This document shows positions 11,003 through 23,900 of a stretch of DNA of 64,000 bases, piece after piece. The translations under genes were made by a program, and so were the position numbers. This DNA is from Marsupella aquatica. Its lineage: Eukaryota; Marchantiophyta. The stretch is taken from contig OZ316896.1 of assembly GCA_973895155.1 (NCBI GenBank), forward strand, positions 13,764,001 through 13,828,000, in the 5' to 3' direction. The notes below the pieces were generated by a model. The model made no database searches, was not told the origin of the DNA, and saw only the letters and a list, made by a program, of their open reading frames with translations. Each line of letters starts with the position of its first letter. Position 1 is the first letter of the stretch.

Positions 11003-11769
11003 CTAGTCTACCCACTTCATGATGCACATGTGGGAAACCTTGCGATGCCACAAGGGTCCATCTTCTTTGCGATGCAATTTGGGAGGCAAAACCATAGTGT
11101 TCATGATGCTCTGAGAGATGTTAATCTTAGGTTCTCTTTGGGTCTTTGGAGATTCTCCTGTAAGGGTTATGAACACAATCAAAATCAAACACAGATCTAT
11201 ATATAGTGAAACATTTTTTTATATATTGTCATTGAACTCTTATAGATTAATATATAGACTTTTGAGTGATTGACAACTCTTAAAATTCTTACCTGGCCTG
11301 GGTTTGGCCTAGGCTTTTCATTCTTCTAAAACTTATCCAAAAAAATAAATTCCAACTTAATATGTAAGTTCTCCATTTTGATTGGCATGATTGTTGGGAT
11401 GATTGACATGTCTAGTGGTCATTTTTGTTGGGGAAAACCAGTGACAACACAACGGGCAAAACACACACATGAGAGAAGCATTTGACAATTGGATACACAA
11501 CATACAAGATAAGTGGGTCACCCTTGTCAAGGCTATATCCATAGAATGCTAAAGATTTACTGAGCTAAGTTGGCAACCATAGCCACACCAAGCCTCCAAG
11601 TACAAGCTTGATCGATCCAAGAATGCCCCGAAGAATGCTCCACCTAGCACCTACTTAGCTTGCTCCCTCGACAATGAGCATGAGTCTTCATGATTGAGGA
11701 GCACCTCTAAGCTCCCCTACATGCTAGGTACAATAGTTGTTGCTAATCATCATTAAGTCCCTAATGGTG
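11003..11769. other. Intergenic, no gene seen
   Basis: Mixed-composition sequence without a protein-like ORF. It may include internal sequence of the minus-strand LTR element that begins at 11770, but no primer-binding site or coding domain is visible next to that LTR. Confidence 0.4.
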
Positions 11770-12030
11770 TGTTGAGCATAGACAACATTCATAATGGTAA
11801 GCACATGACACATCCAATGCACAAGTGATCAATGCAAGAGATACATGGTTCACCTCATCGAGTCTACAACATCCACAAGAACAAACAAGAGAGATTTTAT
11901 TATTGATCTCTAAGCCCATCGACTATACCAAGTCTCCATGCAGTGTAAGCTCTCCTTATCTCTTGAGCAAGTGGCTTCGTAACAATGAGCCTTAGTTAGT
12001 TCCACTTATCCTAGCATTGCTTAGGCTATA
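11770..12030 (-). mobile_element. LTR (minus orientation) related to the LTR at 4320-4663
   Basis: Read on the minus strand the copy ends in GTCTATGCTCAACA. Shared blocks with the reverse complement of 4320-4663 include TGTTGAGCATAGAC, ACATGGTTCACCTC and AGCTCTCCTTATCTCT. Identity is clearly lower than between LTRs of one insertion, so the two are separate relatives. The far edge (about 12030-12060) is blurred. It appears to be a solo or truncated LTR. Confidence 0.6.
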
Positions 12031-12479
12031 GTGTGCAACTTAAAGATCCAAGAAATACATGTACCAATTTTGAATTTGGTAAAGAGGATGAAGGAGCCGT
12101 TGTCATTATGTGTGAATTCAGAAATATCATAGACAATCGCCATAGAGTCTATGATACTTGAATCTGTTTGGTATCATTTCAGATTAGTGTGTATGCCAGT
12201 ATAGAAAAATGCTTTGTGACCTATCGTGCTGCTCTATGATGTTTGAATTTGTCATTTCATATAAGTGTACATGGTATAGAAGAAGACTTTTATGAAACTC
12301 TATGTGTTCTAATGTTAACATGGTGAATGGTGAGTTTAGAGTGAGTATACACAAAAGAACATGAATGGAATGTGTTATTTGTGCACAAGCGTGAGGTCAT
12401 TCCAAGTAGTATAGCGGGGTCTTGATCACTCATTTCAAGTTGACATGAAAGACTTATACATACACCACAAAGTATCTCC

Positions 12480-12812
12480 GTTAGTAGTTTTATAAACCCA
12501 CAAAGTATTCTTAAAGACTACCCACCACAACCTTTTTAGTCCTTCCCAATGACTCACCACCACAGCCCATAAAAGACTGAAAATGACTCAGTCACCAAAG
12601 CTACCCATACAAAGACTACAATAGACTGAAAATCCAGTCTATTAAACGACAGATCATGCAGTTCTATTTAAAGGACTCAGTGGATTCTAGTAAGAAAACA
12701 TACAACTCACAGTCCTATAAAGGACTGTAGTCCCGCCCAGTCGTTTGCAAGTCCTAAACGGTGCTGAATAGTCGTTTAATAGGGTCTAAATACAGCCTGG
12801 TTTCTACTAGTG
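12480..12812 (+). mobile_element. Second CACTA-type terminus with subterminal repeats
   Basis: The block ends TTTCTACTAGTG at 12801-12812, the complement of the CACTAGTAGAAA terminus common in plants. The preceding 330 bases carry repeats of AAAGACT(G)AAAA and AGTCCTTTA/AGTCGTTTA in both orientations. The motif differs from that of the element ending at 4083, so it is a different CACTA subfamily. No matching 5' terminus is visible in the window; the left edge given here is where the motifs begin. Confidence 0.6.
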
Positions 12813-13179
12813 ACATAACCACACATATCCAACTACGGTACTAAGCTTTATACCTAACATACCTAACATGCTGATTAGCCTAAGAGCTCAGGTGAACCAA
12901 TACTTAAGAGTTAACCTTAACAATTTTGTCCATTTGGTGGATACTAAGGTAGTGATCAACCCGAAAACCAAGTCAGATATTTAAAAAATTCAGAGTCTCT
13001 ATAGATGCACTTTCAATGCACATATCTAACAGATCTATAGATTATTGACATCAAATTTTTGAACATGGATTTCCTTTGTGGGACTGCCTAGCCTCATTTC
13101 ATTCAAAGAGGATCCCAAGATTGAGGGGTACAAAAGGGAAAGAAAAAGGACTGGGCTACATGAGGACAACTAAGGGGTG

Positions 13180-13985
13180 TCGGTTCTAAATGCAACATGC
13201 ACCGTGAGAGTCCAAATATGTGAGAGGTGCTGAGCTAAGCCTATTTGTAAACCCAAAAATGAATGTTTATTTGCCATATCATTCTTTGTTCTCAGCTTAA
13301 TGAGTTGGTTTACTATGGGGTTAGTTGAAGTAACGTCCAATATTGTGGTGCTTCCATGTTGTTAGGTTCCTTCCTGAATCTTCACATTCCCTGAAGGACC
13401 TATAGGCTCTGCTGAATCTAGGTCTCCAACAAGTAAGGGCATGCCTTCCAATCCTTTTTTAAGACACATATGGCATTTATTGTGGCGCTTCATATATTGT
13501 TGCTTTGTCTACTATAATTTGTGCTGCATTTCTTTAGGTGAGCCTATAAGGTGCAAGCTAGCTAGTACTAAGCGGGGTACTAAGGAGGTAAAGATTGTGG
13601 CAGGGCATTTGTGTTTTGCTGAATGTACAAACTGGTCAGGGGCTGGGTCAGGGGCAACATACATGTACATCATGTGTTTGGGGTGAGCACAAGGGGTACT
13701 GCTTTAAAAATGCAATATGCACCATGAGAGCCCGGATATCTGAGAGGTACAGACTTACCTAAGCTTATTTTTCTAACCAAGGATATTTATTTGTTATTTA
13801 ATTGCACATACTTATGAAAATTTTGTTACCCTGGGGTTAGTTTTTTGACTAACCCCCAATATTAATGTGGTCTTTCAATCCAGGTTCCGTCCTCAATCTT
13901 CATATTTCTGAAGGACCTATATAGGCACAGCTGAGTCAGAGTCTTCAAAGGGTAAGGGTATTCCCAATATTTTTTGAGAATAATA
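13180..13985. repeat. Diverged direct repeat, two copies of about 290 bases
   Basis: Copies at about 13180-13470 and 13695-13985 share blocks such as TGCACC(G/A)TGAGAG, CTATGGGGTTAGTT/CCTGGGGTTAGTT, TCTTCA(C/T)ATT and GAAGGACCTATA, with overall moderate identity. About 225 bases separate them. They could be LTRs of a very small element or an old segmental duplication; no TG...CA ends are evident. Confidence 0.5.
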
Positions 13986-14339
13986 GTGTATGCATGTGGG
14001 TGGTATCTTGCATGGATTACTACAATAATTTCCCACAAACTATGGTGCCAACCTTTGGAACTCAAGGCATTTGGAGAGGATGACCTGAAAAAATTGGCCT
14101 AGCTATTTGAAACACATGATTGGCATTGCTTGTTGCAGCCCATACTCCCGAGCTTCAACATACAATCTGGTCACATGTGGGGATGTTGAGATGGATATGT
14201 GGTAAGATTGTGCAGGAGCTAGGAAGAGATCTCACAGAAGGAGACCTTTGGCGTTGAGGTTCTGTGTCACTTGGAAAGAGCACTTGGAAAGAGCAAGGAA
14301 AGGAAAACATGTAGAGGAGACAAAACAATGTCCAAACTA

Positions 14340-14545
14340 TGAACTATAGATGTTGAGGAGAGAAATGATATTGAGGTGAGCAAAAGATGTCAAGGAAAGG
14401 AAACATGTCAAGGAGAGAAAAAAGTCCAAGTGAGAAATATATGTCAAGGTGAGAAAAATATGTCACGGAGAGAGAAGACGCCAAGATGAGAAAAACTGAG
14501 AGAAAAACATGTCAAGATGAGACAAAGACTTCAAGGCCGTGAAAG
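14340..14545 (-). repeat. Purine-rich minisatellite, inverted relative of 8568-9318
   Basis: Units such as ATGTCAAGGTGAGAAAAA and GTCAAGGAGAGAAAAAA are reverse complements of the CTCACCTTGACAT units found at 8568-9318. The array is shorter and fades at both ends. Confidence 0.6.
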
Positions 14546-16312
14546 AAGATTTCATGGGCGGGGTCATGGGAAGCAAAGATGGTGAAGATAAGATATATAG
14601 GAAATGCAAATATGAGTACATGTTGACAAGATTGTTATCACACTCATACATGCAAACTTTATTCATGTTCAATAACGAACAATCCTCATCATATACAACA
14701 TTTTTGGTCAACCTTGAATTCATGACCCTCCTTGAAATCCAGATTGAAGTAAAAATTTAATATATAATACTTGTAGGAGATGTTGTTCTTGAGAATTCTA
14801 GGCACAGCTGACCCAAAAACATAGGTTTTGAAACCTGCAACCCTATATATTCTAAAATTTGACCTTAGTTCCCGCCTTAGTTGAGCCTTATTTAATTATG
14901 GTCATTGCACAGAAGATGTTCAAGATGAGAATTGCATCCTACGTGTCATTGCCCTCTTGCGGTCCTTGCAGCCATGCAGTGGTTGTGACCAAGATGTCAT
15001 GACAACCATGCAGTCAATGCTAGACGTGTGTTACATGATTGTTGTTGGGAGCATGTTTTTGTGACAGCCATGTCCACGGCCATTGTAACCATGTTGTTGT
15101 TGCCAAAGTGATGGGGGTGAGCACAACACAGGCTATAGCAACGGGGCAGGCGTGGTAAGTTGCAGGGTGCGTAAGACTTCTTTCCCCTCCCTTGTGGCCT
15201 CCCATCCCATCCTGTCCCATCCTGTCCCCTCCCTCTCTTTTCTCTCCTCCGTCCCACGCCCACCCTCCCTCGTGTTATCATTGCAAACAATGTGTCAATC
15301 ATTGAAAAAGTGTTGTCGCTATAGAAATCCATGCAATCAAACAATGCAGAAGTTAACAAAGAAATAGGGGATGGAAGACACAAAAGGGTAGAGAGTCAGA
15401 GTAACTAGAGCAAGCCAGGGTTAGGCAAGCGCGGGGGCAAGCACTAAGGTGAGAGCTAGGACGAGATGAATATAGACACATGGCAAGTCAAGTAGTGTAC
15501 GTGTTCACTTAGGCAACTGAGAAACCAAAGTAACCTCCCTAATGGCTTCTCCAGGGTCCTCCCATAACGCGAAGAAGTTATGGGTTCTTTAATTCAATTG
15601 TGCATAAGACTTTAAAAGTTTTATTGAAGAAATATATGGGTGTTTTAATCCAATTTTGAGAATTATACAAATATAAGGGTTTTTAATACCAAATGTGAGA
15701 ATATTCCTAGAATATTCAATAAAGTTAGTGGTTAGAAGATGGACTTTCACTTATAACTGATGAGATTATTTATCTCCCAAGCTAATTGATCTACTGATAA
15801 CTTGAAATCTTTGGACCAGACCTGGCCAAGCTAATTGATCTACTCATAACTTCTGGAACTGCTGGACAAAAAATTACTATCTTGAATGCAAAGCAAAGGG
15901 TTCTTGGACCTTTTCCCAATAGTACCAATATGAAGGCCTAATGGTAATGAAACAAGAAAGATATGGATGCGCATTCAAATACTAACTACTTTTGTTGTGT
16001 TGAAAGGCTGAAGACACTGTTTTTTGCACGCTCAGGAAGTATGTTCACCAACCAAGTTAATGAGTCTGATATGAACACATTTCAAAATTTGCCATTGAAC
16101 AGGATATAAGTATACCCCTCCCACAATTTTCAAAATTTGCTATGGAACAAAATATAAGTATACCCCTCCCATAATTTTCTCTTTGTAGTATTATTTCTAT
16201 GGATGGTTATGAGCTATAAGCCCCATGCCAGCCTAGCCTGGGGTTATGGAATTTTGGGCCCTCTACTTATCATGCCTTGAGGGTTATCCAATTTCACACT
16301 TTGATTTTCAGG
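14546..16312. other. Intergenic sequence, no gene seen
   Basis: AT-rich with a short GC-rich patch at 15120-15260 that produces opposing proline-rich ORFs without recognisable domains. A pair of near-identical segments (GCTAATTGATCTACT(G/C)ATAACTT) occurs at about 15781 and 15830, and another (AAGTATACCCCTCCCA) at about 16107 and 16157. Confidence 0.45.
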
Positions 16313-16575
16313 TCCACATAGAGCAACCCTGCACTTGGGGAGTTACACACTCAATTTGCAAGTAAAAATATAGCAAAAATACAGGTGGGGAGTTGCACTT
16401 GTTAACCCATGGCAACTTGGGGAGTGCCACTGGGTCCAAATAGAGCAACGCTACACTTGGGGGAGTTACACACTCAATTTGCAGGTCAAAATATAGCAAA
16501 AATAGACTGGGGGAGTTACACGTACTCCTTAACCCATGGCCACTTGGTGAGTTACACTCGTAAACCCATGGCCAA
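16313..16575 (+). repeat. Tandem dimer, unit about 122 bases
   Basis: Two copies begin at AGAGCAACCCTGCACTTGGG (about 16319) and AGAGCAACGCTACACTTGGG (about 16441). Both contain GAGTTACACACTCAATTTGC and AACCCATGGC. A smaller GGGGAGTT(A/G)CAC repeat lies inside each unit. Confidence 0.75.
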
Positions 16576-16598
16576 AGGGGGCCATCGGTGGTACACAC

Positions 16599-16722
16599 AT
16601 ATAATAGGGTGTGTTCGTATTTCAATTCCTAAAATAAAATATCCTAAACATCTACAGACCATATAATAGGGTGTGTTCGTATTTCAATTCCTAAAATAAA
16701 ATATCCTAAACATCTACAGACC
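16599..16722 (+). repeat. Exact 62-base tandem duplication
   Basis: Bases 16599-16660 are repeated without a mismatch at 16661-16722 (each starts ATATAATAGGGTGTGTTCGT and ends CATCTACAGACC). The perfect identity implies a recent duplication or an assembly artefact. Confidence 0.95.
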
Positions 16723-17919
16723 GTAACACAATGAGAAGATTCTTAGTTGTGTCGCCAAATTAGGAAACTAGGGTAGTCTAGAGTAATTTACCAAGTGGAA
16801 AGCCCATTAGGAGATAGCAGCAAATTTGATCCCAGAGATGAGTGACCCCCATAGCAGTTGTGAGGATGTGAGGTGCAGTCACAAGGCACTCAGCAAAGAG
16901 ATTGTAGGGCCAAGAGCCCTCAAGGAAGAGAATCCTGCAAGTAGGCTCAAGACTGCAGTTACCCAAACCAGTCACATCTCTCTAAGTGGACAGCAGTATC
17001 CATTGGGAGAAAAGCTTCCCACTATATGACATTCTTGGGTCAAGATGTCAATTACCCAAAACAGTCTCTAGATGTGTAGCAGTATGGATTGGGGACAAAG
17101 CTCACAATATGACATTCTCATCTCTGGGAATGCAAGAGAATGTAAATAATTGCAACAATGGAGATGACACAAATTCCAGAACCATATTCACAAAGTAGTT
17201 AAAATCGTTCTTCTCTTCAAAAGAAGAGCAGGTTTCTTGACATAAACTCGGAGTAACATTTGAATGTAATGCACAAAGACATTTACCAATTTCTCTGGTT
17301 GCATTGTGCATTGTTTTACAGAAAACTTGCAAGTCATTTGCTGACTCATCAATGTCAGCATTTTGACTGACGAGTGCCAAGGTCTACAACTGACCTCTAT
17401 CTGGATGAATGTCAATCCCAAGGAAGCACTCTCAGTTCTCAACTGCCTTGCTGCAAAACTACTTTTTCAGTTCTCTAACTACAGTCCAGCCAAGTAGATT
17501 TCCCAAGATCTTCCTACACAGAATGAACAATAATCACTACATGCTAATTACAAATCACATTTTTCTGTCATAGGTATGATCCACCAAGGAAATGTCTACC
17601 CACTTCTACAACAAACTTCCCTTATCACTGCAGTTCACTCACTAGAAGTAGGAATCGTTAACCACCCCTCCAAATAAAACAATGCTAATTGTGACGGTGA
17701 TGTGTCCGCATCTGCACCTTGAGCAAGTTTCCTTCCCAATCCAGAGCACATCTCTGGCAAAATTAAGTTTACTAACCCTCAGTGCTAGATCTACAATCCA
17801 CCTAAATGCCACGCTAATAAAGGCAGCAAAAGAGTTTCAGAGCCTCATAAGATTTGATGGGCACTGCCTCTCAAAGTTGAGATCCCGAATTGTGAAACAC
17901 CCTGAACAGTAAGGCAACT
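16723..17919. other. 3' flank of the PHD/GNAT gene with a two-unit repeat at 16951-17117
   Basis: No separate gene is supported. The minus-strand ORFs at 17102-17442 are most simply 3' untranslated sequence of the gene ending at 17920. An 83-base degenerate tandem pair is seen (16951-17036 and 17037-17117), sharing TTACCCAAA(C)CAGTC, CAGCAGTAT/AGCAGTATG and TATGACATTCT. Confidence 0.45.
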
Positions 17920-20900
17920 CTACTTAATTGCTAGGGCAGGGATGGCTTTCTGGAGCAAAGAAGAGCCTTTGAAAATCATCATCTGCACCTCTGATCTGTA
18001 CCTTCGAGACTGTATACAAAAGGAGTGCAATTATTTCAGACAATTGTTAAGACAAGCCACAAAAAACGACCCATAAATGGTAAGGTTTATTCTGCCAACT
18101 AATATCCCACATCTGAGAAATAAGAGATGGAATGGAGAAAAATGGATGTTCATGCAAAGGAACAGATTAACAACTACGCTGTAATCCTATCCTCAAAATT
18201 ATGATGATTGTCTTCAGCTGCCGAGGTCACAACCAAATCCTTTGTTCAAACTTTGAGAATCTTTGTTTGGCTCAAAATTAAAGTCTTGTGATGCAACACC
18301 AATTTATATAATCCTAGATTCTATGGAAGGACACACCAATGAAATGAATAGGAAGGTGCCAAACAGTGATAACCAGACCTCCATGACTCTCAACAACACC
18401 TTCACAGTTCAAATGAGAGACTAACCTCGTCATCTGACAATTTGGAAAAAGCAAACTTTTTCACCCAAATTCCTTCAGCCCCTTCTGCCGCAGGTAGAAC
18501 AAGTCGCTGAACATGCAGTACTCCCAAAAGCCGCTCTATTGACAAGATTAGAGCCTTACAAAAGCCCTGCATATTGACCACCAAGTGAGTTGTTTTGACT
18601 AACAGAAAACAAACAACTAGAAGACGAGAACTTTTCTGCTCACAAATAAATCTCATCTCACGTCTGAAAACGCTATAAAAATGGAAATGTCAAGTAAATT
18701 TCTGTCAAACACGAGTAATTTCTAAAATTAAAGAAGTGACCTACGTGTGAACCTATTACAATTTGAATGCTTCTGAATCGACAAAAGTACCTGTCCAGTG
18801 CTTCCAACTTTAGTGGCTACAAGAGGCAACTCAGCAAATTGCCTCCCAAATATCCTCACTAATGCTGCTGTTACCACTTCATCACTGACAAATTAATCAA
18901 AAGTATGCATCAGTGAGACGAACGACCAGTTCTAAGAAAATGAAAGATCCACTCAAATTAAAAATCAAGGCATATTTAGGTAATAGCATGCATTCAGAAG
19001 TATAAAATGCTCTGGCTCTTACTTGCGTTTGAGAACAACACAATGCATACCACCGAAATCTTGATCCCTTGTATTTCGACTGCAAGAGACAGGTAGATGA
19101 AACTGGTGAGCAACAAACAAAAAAACCCAGCATAGATAAATTCTTTCAGAAGCACCCAATGACTGAGTCTATTCCTCAGAGCTGTAGGACCATGAAAATA
19201 GTGATGGCAAACGGGCCCTTCTATTTTTGACTAAATGCTAGCCATTTACAAGAGTGAGTGCAAAACAGTTCACACTGTCATGTGCAATACAAGCAAAGAT
19301 GCAAGAGTTGTTCTGCTACTATTTCTGGTGCTTCCAGCATTTAGCATGAACCCGGTTCTTCTTACCATAACCAAGTCCTGCTGTTCAACATCATAACAGC
19401 CAAAGTATCTACCCTACTGTGAAACGCACAACCCTGATGTACGGGAAAAGTCATACCTATGAACCATGAGAGGTATAAGATCTCGTCCTGATGACTCATC
19501 TACAATAGGATCAAATGATTCCTGTAGACATTTCAGTAACATTGTATGTCAGAGGAGTTTCTTACACCATTGCAAAAGATATATACATGCTACATCCAAA
19601 ACAATGTTGTGAAGGGACCAGACGAGGAGTAAAACCTGGAGTAAAAGTCATGCACAATGTACAAAATAAAAAGCAATCCAAAGCTTTCAACCGGAATGGT
19701 TAAAAGTTTTTGACACTTACAGAAAAAATAGCTACCGCTTGAGTGAGAGTTTTGCCATTCACAGGATCACCTCTTCGACCATGAAGTAACTGCCAAGCAT
19801 AGGTAGGGACTTCCGGCTCTGACTCCTCTTCAGTGCTTCCATCTGGTTTCTTGTTCTCTATGACCTTGCTGATGATACTATCTGCCAAGGGCTCCATTCC
19901 ATTTGCAACGAGCAAATTAAGGATGCTGTGAATGTGTTGACACTCCTTCCCACAGAACCATTCTCCCTCTGGCAATTCCTGCTTCAGATAGGCTTGAGTG
20001 AGAACAAGAAGCCAATCTTCAAGGTCAAGCAGACATTACTGTTGATAAAACGCTTTGTGAAGAGGATTGGAAGTCTAGCCACGGATAAACACACAATAAG
20101 AACCAACCAAGGAACAGTAGCACCCTTGGATTGTACTTCAGAGTGCAAAACACTCACCTCTAGATTAGCTAACCCATGCTCCTTCAAACAACCAACATGG
20201 TACTCCCTTTCACACTGGACAAGCCACAATGTCAAACAAGACACAGTAATCAGTGAAAACTTTGCCAAAATTCTCACAAAGACAGTCATGCAAAGAGCAT
20301 ACTTCTAGCAATTAAAAAAAATTAATCCAAGTCCGGAATTATATTGTTTTTGGATTACTTATCATCACAAAGGTACGGCTGAAAACTGACAATCATCTCT
20401 GGTAAGATTCAGGGAGATGTCTGAACTACTTACTTGGTCACAGAGCAGAATTGTCCTTGGGCCAAAACCTGTCTTTTCAAACGCACCAGACCTGAAACAA
20501 AAATCCAAACATATAAGAATTGACAATCTACTTCCATCCAAGATAATGATAAAATTTCATCTTACCTATACAAAGATCTGAGGCATCAATTGGAGAATGC
20601 AAGAGGTATTTCACCAACAACCACATCTATATTTGAAGATGGTACAGATAAATTGCTACAATCCACCAAGTTCAGTTTCATCTGTTCTACAGGAACAAGC
20701 TGATAAACTGAAGGCAAGGCAAAAGGTAAACTAGCACTTCACTTGCCTACAATGGAGAAGATAATATATCTCAAACATAAAAGGGATAATATACAGAATC
20801 TTCATGTGAGCTATACAATCACTGTGACTGTTCTCCTAAACAGTATCTACCCTGCACATTACAGCAGCTTGGAAAGAGAAGTCCAAGAGGTATTCATAGT

Positions 20901-23900
20901 CACATATATACCTGCAGAATACACAACCACTGCTAACTGTATCAGTTGCTTTTAATATGCGTGTATAATGGTCATCATTATTCTCTTTCCCAGGTGTCCC
21001 TCCAGCTCTGCTGCTACCTCTCAGTTTGATTTTACTGGTCACTTTACGACCACTTTGTCTCTTACAACGAGAGCAGAACCAGTTGCCAGCTGGAATGCCA
21101 GCCAGCCCTGCACATTCTGCACAAGAAATAGGACCATCATAACTCTGCAGGTCATTATCACGAACTGTAAGGAAAAACTCTCTATATCGTGACAAGGACA
21201 AATTCACAGAGGAGGCTGATCAGCTGGTATGAGATGTACTGGACACAAGAGTGAACACAAGTTTACACACAGAAAAGAACTTTCTCGTTGCCACACACAA
21301 AGCATCAAGTAAAGGCTAAGACAGAAATTTAATGGAGGATTTACAACATTGGTTCAGGGAATATATAAAGAGATCAGCTTCCAGTCAAATCGAGGTTATT
21401 TCAAAAGATCCACTCACAATATTTGAACATCCTGCAATTTAAGATAGGTAAAAAAAGATTACCAGGATGGTAAGCTCCTGGACAGCTGTCACAAAGGACG
21501 AGCTCTCCACCATCACCACACTCTGTACAATAATCCACATTCTCGACAGGAGTCTCTTCACCTCCTTTCTTTTGGCCAAGGGCGAGGGCAGCTATGTGAA
21601 GGGACTGCCCATCTATCAAATATATACTAGAATACCTGGTAGAAAACAGATCGGCATAAAATAAGTTACCAATCTGTACTCCATTAGTTCCAAAATTACA
21701 TTCAACCTCCCCTGGATATTTAAACTCGAGAAAATCAAAAACTACAAATGGTCAAAAGTTGAGTCTAGCTCACGGATTCCGGCGTGAACCCCATCCTGCA
21801 TGTTGCTCGAACTGTGAGCAACTCACCTGCAGTAAGAAACAATGCCCTTACTTCATGATCTTACGACAACAAAACACAGGTACATCAAATTTACTTCATC
21901 TAAAATAACCGAAATACCACTAATTAAATTCTCCTCCACAATGCATGGAGCACACAGCGACAGGTTTGATGAAACACTAATGACAAGAGATTAGATGCAT
22001 ACAACTTGCTCGCAGCATTCACACAGTATCCCAAGACCCTTTTTAACTCCCGTGAGATATCTCTGCAAAACGAGGCCAAGCAAGGTGTCAGCCATGTGCA
22101 CATTCAATCCACAAACAAGTACCTACGCAGAGTCTTAATTTTCCACACTATCAAACCCAAAAACGAATTTGCCCCTAAACTGTATTCTTTCGGTTCAATT
22201 ATTTGAAAAAGTAGAAATAAGTTCAGCAGAACTTTGCCATCGAAACTTGTGACCACGAACCTGACCCTTCACATAGTATGCAACCTCTGTGTCATCTGGT
22301 AGACCTCCAGGTACAAAAAGTGCTTTATGTAAGTTAGCATTTGAATCCTTGCCGGTGCTGGATTCCCTAAGAAAGAGCAAAGCACTTTATCAGGCATAAG
22401 AGTAAATTTCAATTTGACGATGAACTAGATCAAACCAAAACTAAGGAACACCATCAGAACGCAATGACAAAATTTGCTACAAGAGAAGAAAGTCTGTGTA
22501 CAGCTATCAGTTCAACGCTGCAGAAGCAGCTCACAATTGTATACTAATATTGTCATTCCGAAATGTGATCAATTCTTGCAATAGAGAGCCTAATGTCGTA
22601 ATCTTTTGTCCCCACAAGTCCCATCACAGCTCAGTATCGCAAAGTTGCTCCACCTAGGATCCCGGGACGAAAACTTCACTCTCTTGAACCTTTATGTTCA
22701 AACGGAGGTGCAAAACCTGTGGCCAAATGGCTTTGGGAGATGCAATGAGTACTGGCTCCTCAACCTTTCCATGAACTCCAGATTTTGGCGTGCAAGCTCA
22801 AATCAGTATGTGCAAATCCAAATTATTTCCAATCGTATATCGCTATCCTCTACCTGGTAAGCGAAGAGTTGATTTTTGGTGAGGGTCGATTTTCAGCAGA
22901 CCCGCACTCAAGGCATTGCCAATCTCCATCAGGTGGAACGGTTAAGCCAACACATTCTGCACAACAATCGGTACATTCAGCGAAGAACCACAAGGCACCC
23001 CATTCTCTTTTCAGATACATCAACAAGTACAAAATCCCATCCATTATCCAGGAAACAAAAACCGACTCACAACAACCAAAAGTGAACTACATTCACCCCG
23101 GATCTGTGGATTAAATACATGGCACTAGAGAGAAACATGCTTCACCCTCCGTTGCACCTTGGGGCCATTCACTACATCCCAATGTAGTGGAGTGTTGGAA
23201 CGAGGACCAGAAACCAAACAATTGTCCACTCAACCATTGTAATGCAAACATACAAATGTACAGCGAAAATATACAAACTCAACCCAAACACATAGCACAC
23301 TACGGTCGGTCGTTTGTCAAAGTTTTTTCCTCCCAATCGACTTCATCAAGGTTATATACCCTTGCCGTTGCTGGTGCAACTGCCAAGTCACCGCAACCCC
23401 CTAACCCAATATCTAAGGCTCCCTGAAAGCTAAGGTCAATCGTAGACATCTACTGCAATGCATGTGGCATCCAGCGTCGCACAAAGCCACCAAACGAAAC
23501 ACAACGAACCAGAACAATAAGGAAAGGATATGCTGCCCCAATGTCAAAGCCAGGGAACACAACACACCTAGGTGGTACAAATTGGAACATCGAATACAAG
23601 TAACTTCCGCACTTGCAGTTCCACATTTTGCACAACCATTCGTGAGAGTCTTCTCTGGATCTGGCCCCATTGCCTTATATAAAGCCTCTGACACTTTCCT
23701 CCCATTCTCTGTAGCTTTCCATCCTGCTTCCATGACTTCATGGAGGTTCTTCCCGTTGTCAATATAAATAAAATCACTAGGATGTCTAGCAGAACTTCCA
23801 GCATGCTTCTCGAATGCAGAAACATTAACCGTCTGCCACAACAATGACAAAAATTCGCATCTCAGAATTGATATACCAATTCCAGAATCAAGCACTGACA

